Assembly: GCF_021653975.1 (NCBI RefSeq) | Contig: NZ_JAJKFK010000005.1 | Coordinates: 495,696 to 559,695 of the forward strand | DNA length: 64,000 nt | Source: Amycolatopsis sp. GM8 | Lineage (GTDB): Bacteria > Actinomycetota > Actinomycetes > Mycobacteriales > Pseudonocardiaceae | Reading direction: 5' to 3' | Shown: piece by piece, positions 63,195 through 64,000 of the stretch | Numbering within the stretch: the first letter of the stretch is position 1 | Layout: each line of letters begins with the position of its first letter | Notes under the pieces: model-generated | What the model saw: only the letters and a program-made list of their open reading frames with translations | What the model was told of the DNA's origin: nothing | The model's database searches: none | Program-made: the position numbers and the translations under genes

Positions 63195-64000
63195 GTGCAG
63201 CACGCCTTCAGGAGCGAAATCGATTACTACGCGGAGCGGGCCGCGGGTCTGCTCGCGTCCGCGCGGGACGGCAATCCGGCCGCGGTGGGGGCTTTCGACC
63301 GGTATGGGGCGGAACTGTCCGACGTGGACGCCCGGACGGTCGTCGCGCGCGAACACGGTTTCACAGTCTGGGACGAGCTGGCGGCACATGTCGCGAATCT
63401 CGACGACGAGCCGTTCGCGCGCGCCTACCGGACCATCGAAGCCCACGATCTCGACGGCCTCGCCGCGCTGCTCACCGAATTTCCCGCTCTGGTGGGGCAA
63501 ACCGGTACGAACGGCAACGATCTCCTCGGGCTCGCCGCCGGCACCTGTGACGAGCGGCTGTGCCGGGTGCTGCTCGACCACGGCGCGGACCCGGCGCGCG
63601 GCAACGTGCACGGCTGGACGCCGCTGCACCAGGCCGCCTACAGCGGGCTCCCGTGGCTCGCCCGGATGCTGCTCGAAGCCGGTGCGCCACTGGACGTGTC
63701 CGGGCGCGGTGCGGGTGGCACCCCGCTGGTCGTCGCGTTGTTCTGGGGAAACCGCGAACTCGCGGAGCTGCTCGCCGGGCACAGCCTCGCGCCGGGCAAC
63801 CTGCGGGTGGCCGCCGGGCTCGGCCGCGTCGACCTGCTCGACAGCCCGGGCGCGCCGCGCGCGTTCTACCGGCCGCACAGCGGTTTCCCGTTCTGGCGCC
63901 CCAGCGACGACCCGGCCGAGGTCCGGGACGAGGCGCTCAGCTGGGCCGCCCGCAACGGCCGGGTCGACACGGTGCGAGCGCTGGCCGACCGCGGCGCCGA
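63195..64000 (+). CDS. Ankyrin-repeat protein, N-terminal part (runs off right edge)
   Basis: At least 268 residues from GTG 63195. FRSEIDYYAERAAGLLASAR and VVAREHGFTVWDELAAHV form an N-terminal helical part; then ankyrin repeats: HDLDGLAALLTEFPALV, CDERLCRVLLDHGADPARGN, HGWTPLHQAAYSGLPWLARM, GAPLDVSGRGAGGTPLV, and a last one cut at the edge (NGRVDTVRALADRGA). Protein-binding function assumed. The long minus-strand frame across it is a shadow. Confidence 0.88.
   Translation, partial: MQHAFRSEIDYYAERAAGLLASARDGNPAAVGAFDRYGAELSDVDARTVVAREHGFTVWDELAAHVANLDDEPFARAYRTIEAHDLDGLAALLTEFPALVGQTGTNGNDLLGLAAGTCDERLCRVLLDHGADPARGNVHGWTPLHQAAYSGLPWLARMLLEAGAPLDVSGRGAGGTPLVVALFWGNRELAELLAGHSLAPGNLRVAAGLGRVDLLDSPGAPRAFYRPHSGFPFWRPSDDPAEVRDEALSWAARNGRVDTVRALADRGA

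Noticed and set aside
63171-63878. Minus-strand open frame at the right edge
   Set aside because: Shadow of the ankyrin-repeat gene, whose repeats are clear on the plus strand.

Overview
The window is chromosomal DNA of a high-GC actinobacterium. Codon third positions are overwhelmingly G or C, GTG starts are common, and the ADH at the left edge looks NDMA-dependent. With an F420-type (DDN-like) oxidoreductase and a cimA/leuB/serA/gltX neighbourhood, this suggests Pseudonocardiaceae, perhaps Amycolatopsis-like; the genus is an inference.

Layout. (1) 1-4.3 kb: minus-strand catabolic operon (membrane protein, class III CoA-transferase, crotonase, aldehyde dehydrogenase, alcohol dehydrogenase) behind a TTGACA promoter overlapped by inverted repeats. 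(2) 4.4-8.6 kb: a catalytically degenerate SDR, two translationally coupled esterases, a CYTH-CHAD protein. (3) About 8.6-37.4 kb: a stress/hypoxia island with flavodoxin, 2TM protein, two different P2-type ATPases, ADH, two CBS-BON proteins, a second-type FtsH, two universal stress proteins, SulP transporter, GNAT/acyl-CoA synthetase fusion, Hsp20, complete cytochrome bd oxidase genes (cydA, cydB, fused cydDC), DoxX-like protein and GAPDH. The intergenic gaps of this island, and not those elsewhere that I read, carry GGGACC-NNN-GGYCC-type motifs resembling DevR/DosR (OsdR) boxes. (4) 37.6-39.6 kb: TetR, SDR and F420-type gene, with two copies of a 20-bp operator in the divergent gap; an ISL3 transposase relic follows. 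(5) 40.3-45.3 kb: membrane flavin electron-transfer module (ferric-reductase-like flavoprotein, FMN-binding protein, ApbE) plus a two-component system. (6) 45.3-49.4 kb: accessory island with a decayed Hint-domain polymorphic toxin, a complete tRNA-Pro(CGG)-like gene 23 nt upstream of a 778-residue orphan protein, and a decayed serine recombinase. (7) 49.4-64 kb: core genes: tRNA-Glu, tRNA-Gln, HAD hydrolase, gltX, FAD monooxygenase, 21-bp tandem repeats, TylF-like methyltransferase, FAH-family protein, cimA with a Val-Ile-Ile-Ile leader peptide and attenuator, leuB, a secreted subtilase, serA and a truncated ankyrin-repeat gene.

The stress island reads as one adaptive programme: high-affinity respiration (bd oxidase), redox balancing (ADH, GAPDH, flavodoxin), ion pumping, protein quality control (FtsH, Hsp20) and Usp/CBS nucleotide sensing, probably co-regulated through the shared boxes. 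The best candidate for an undescribed system is the tRNA-like gene plus orphan protein at 46.3-48.7 kb. All calls come from reading the sequence; no database search was run.
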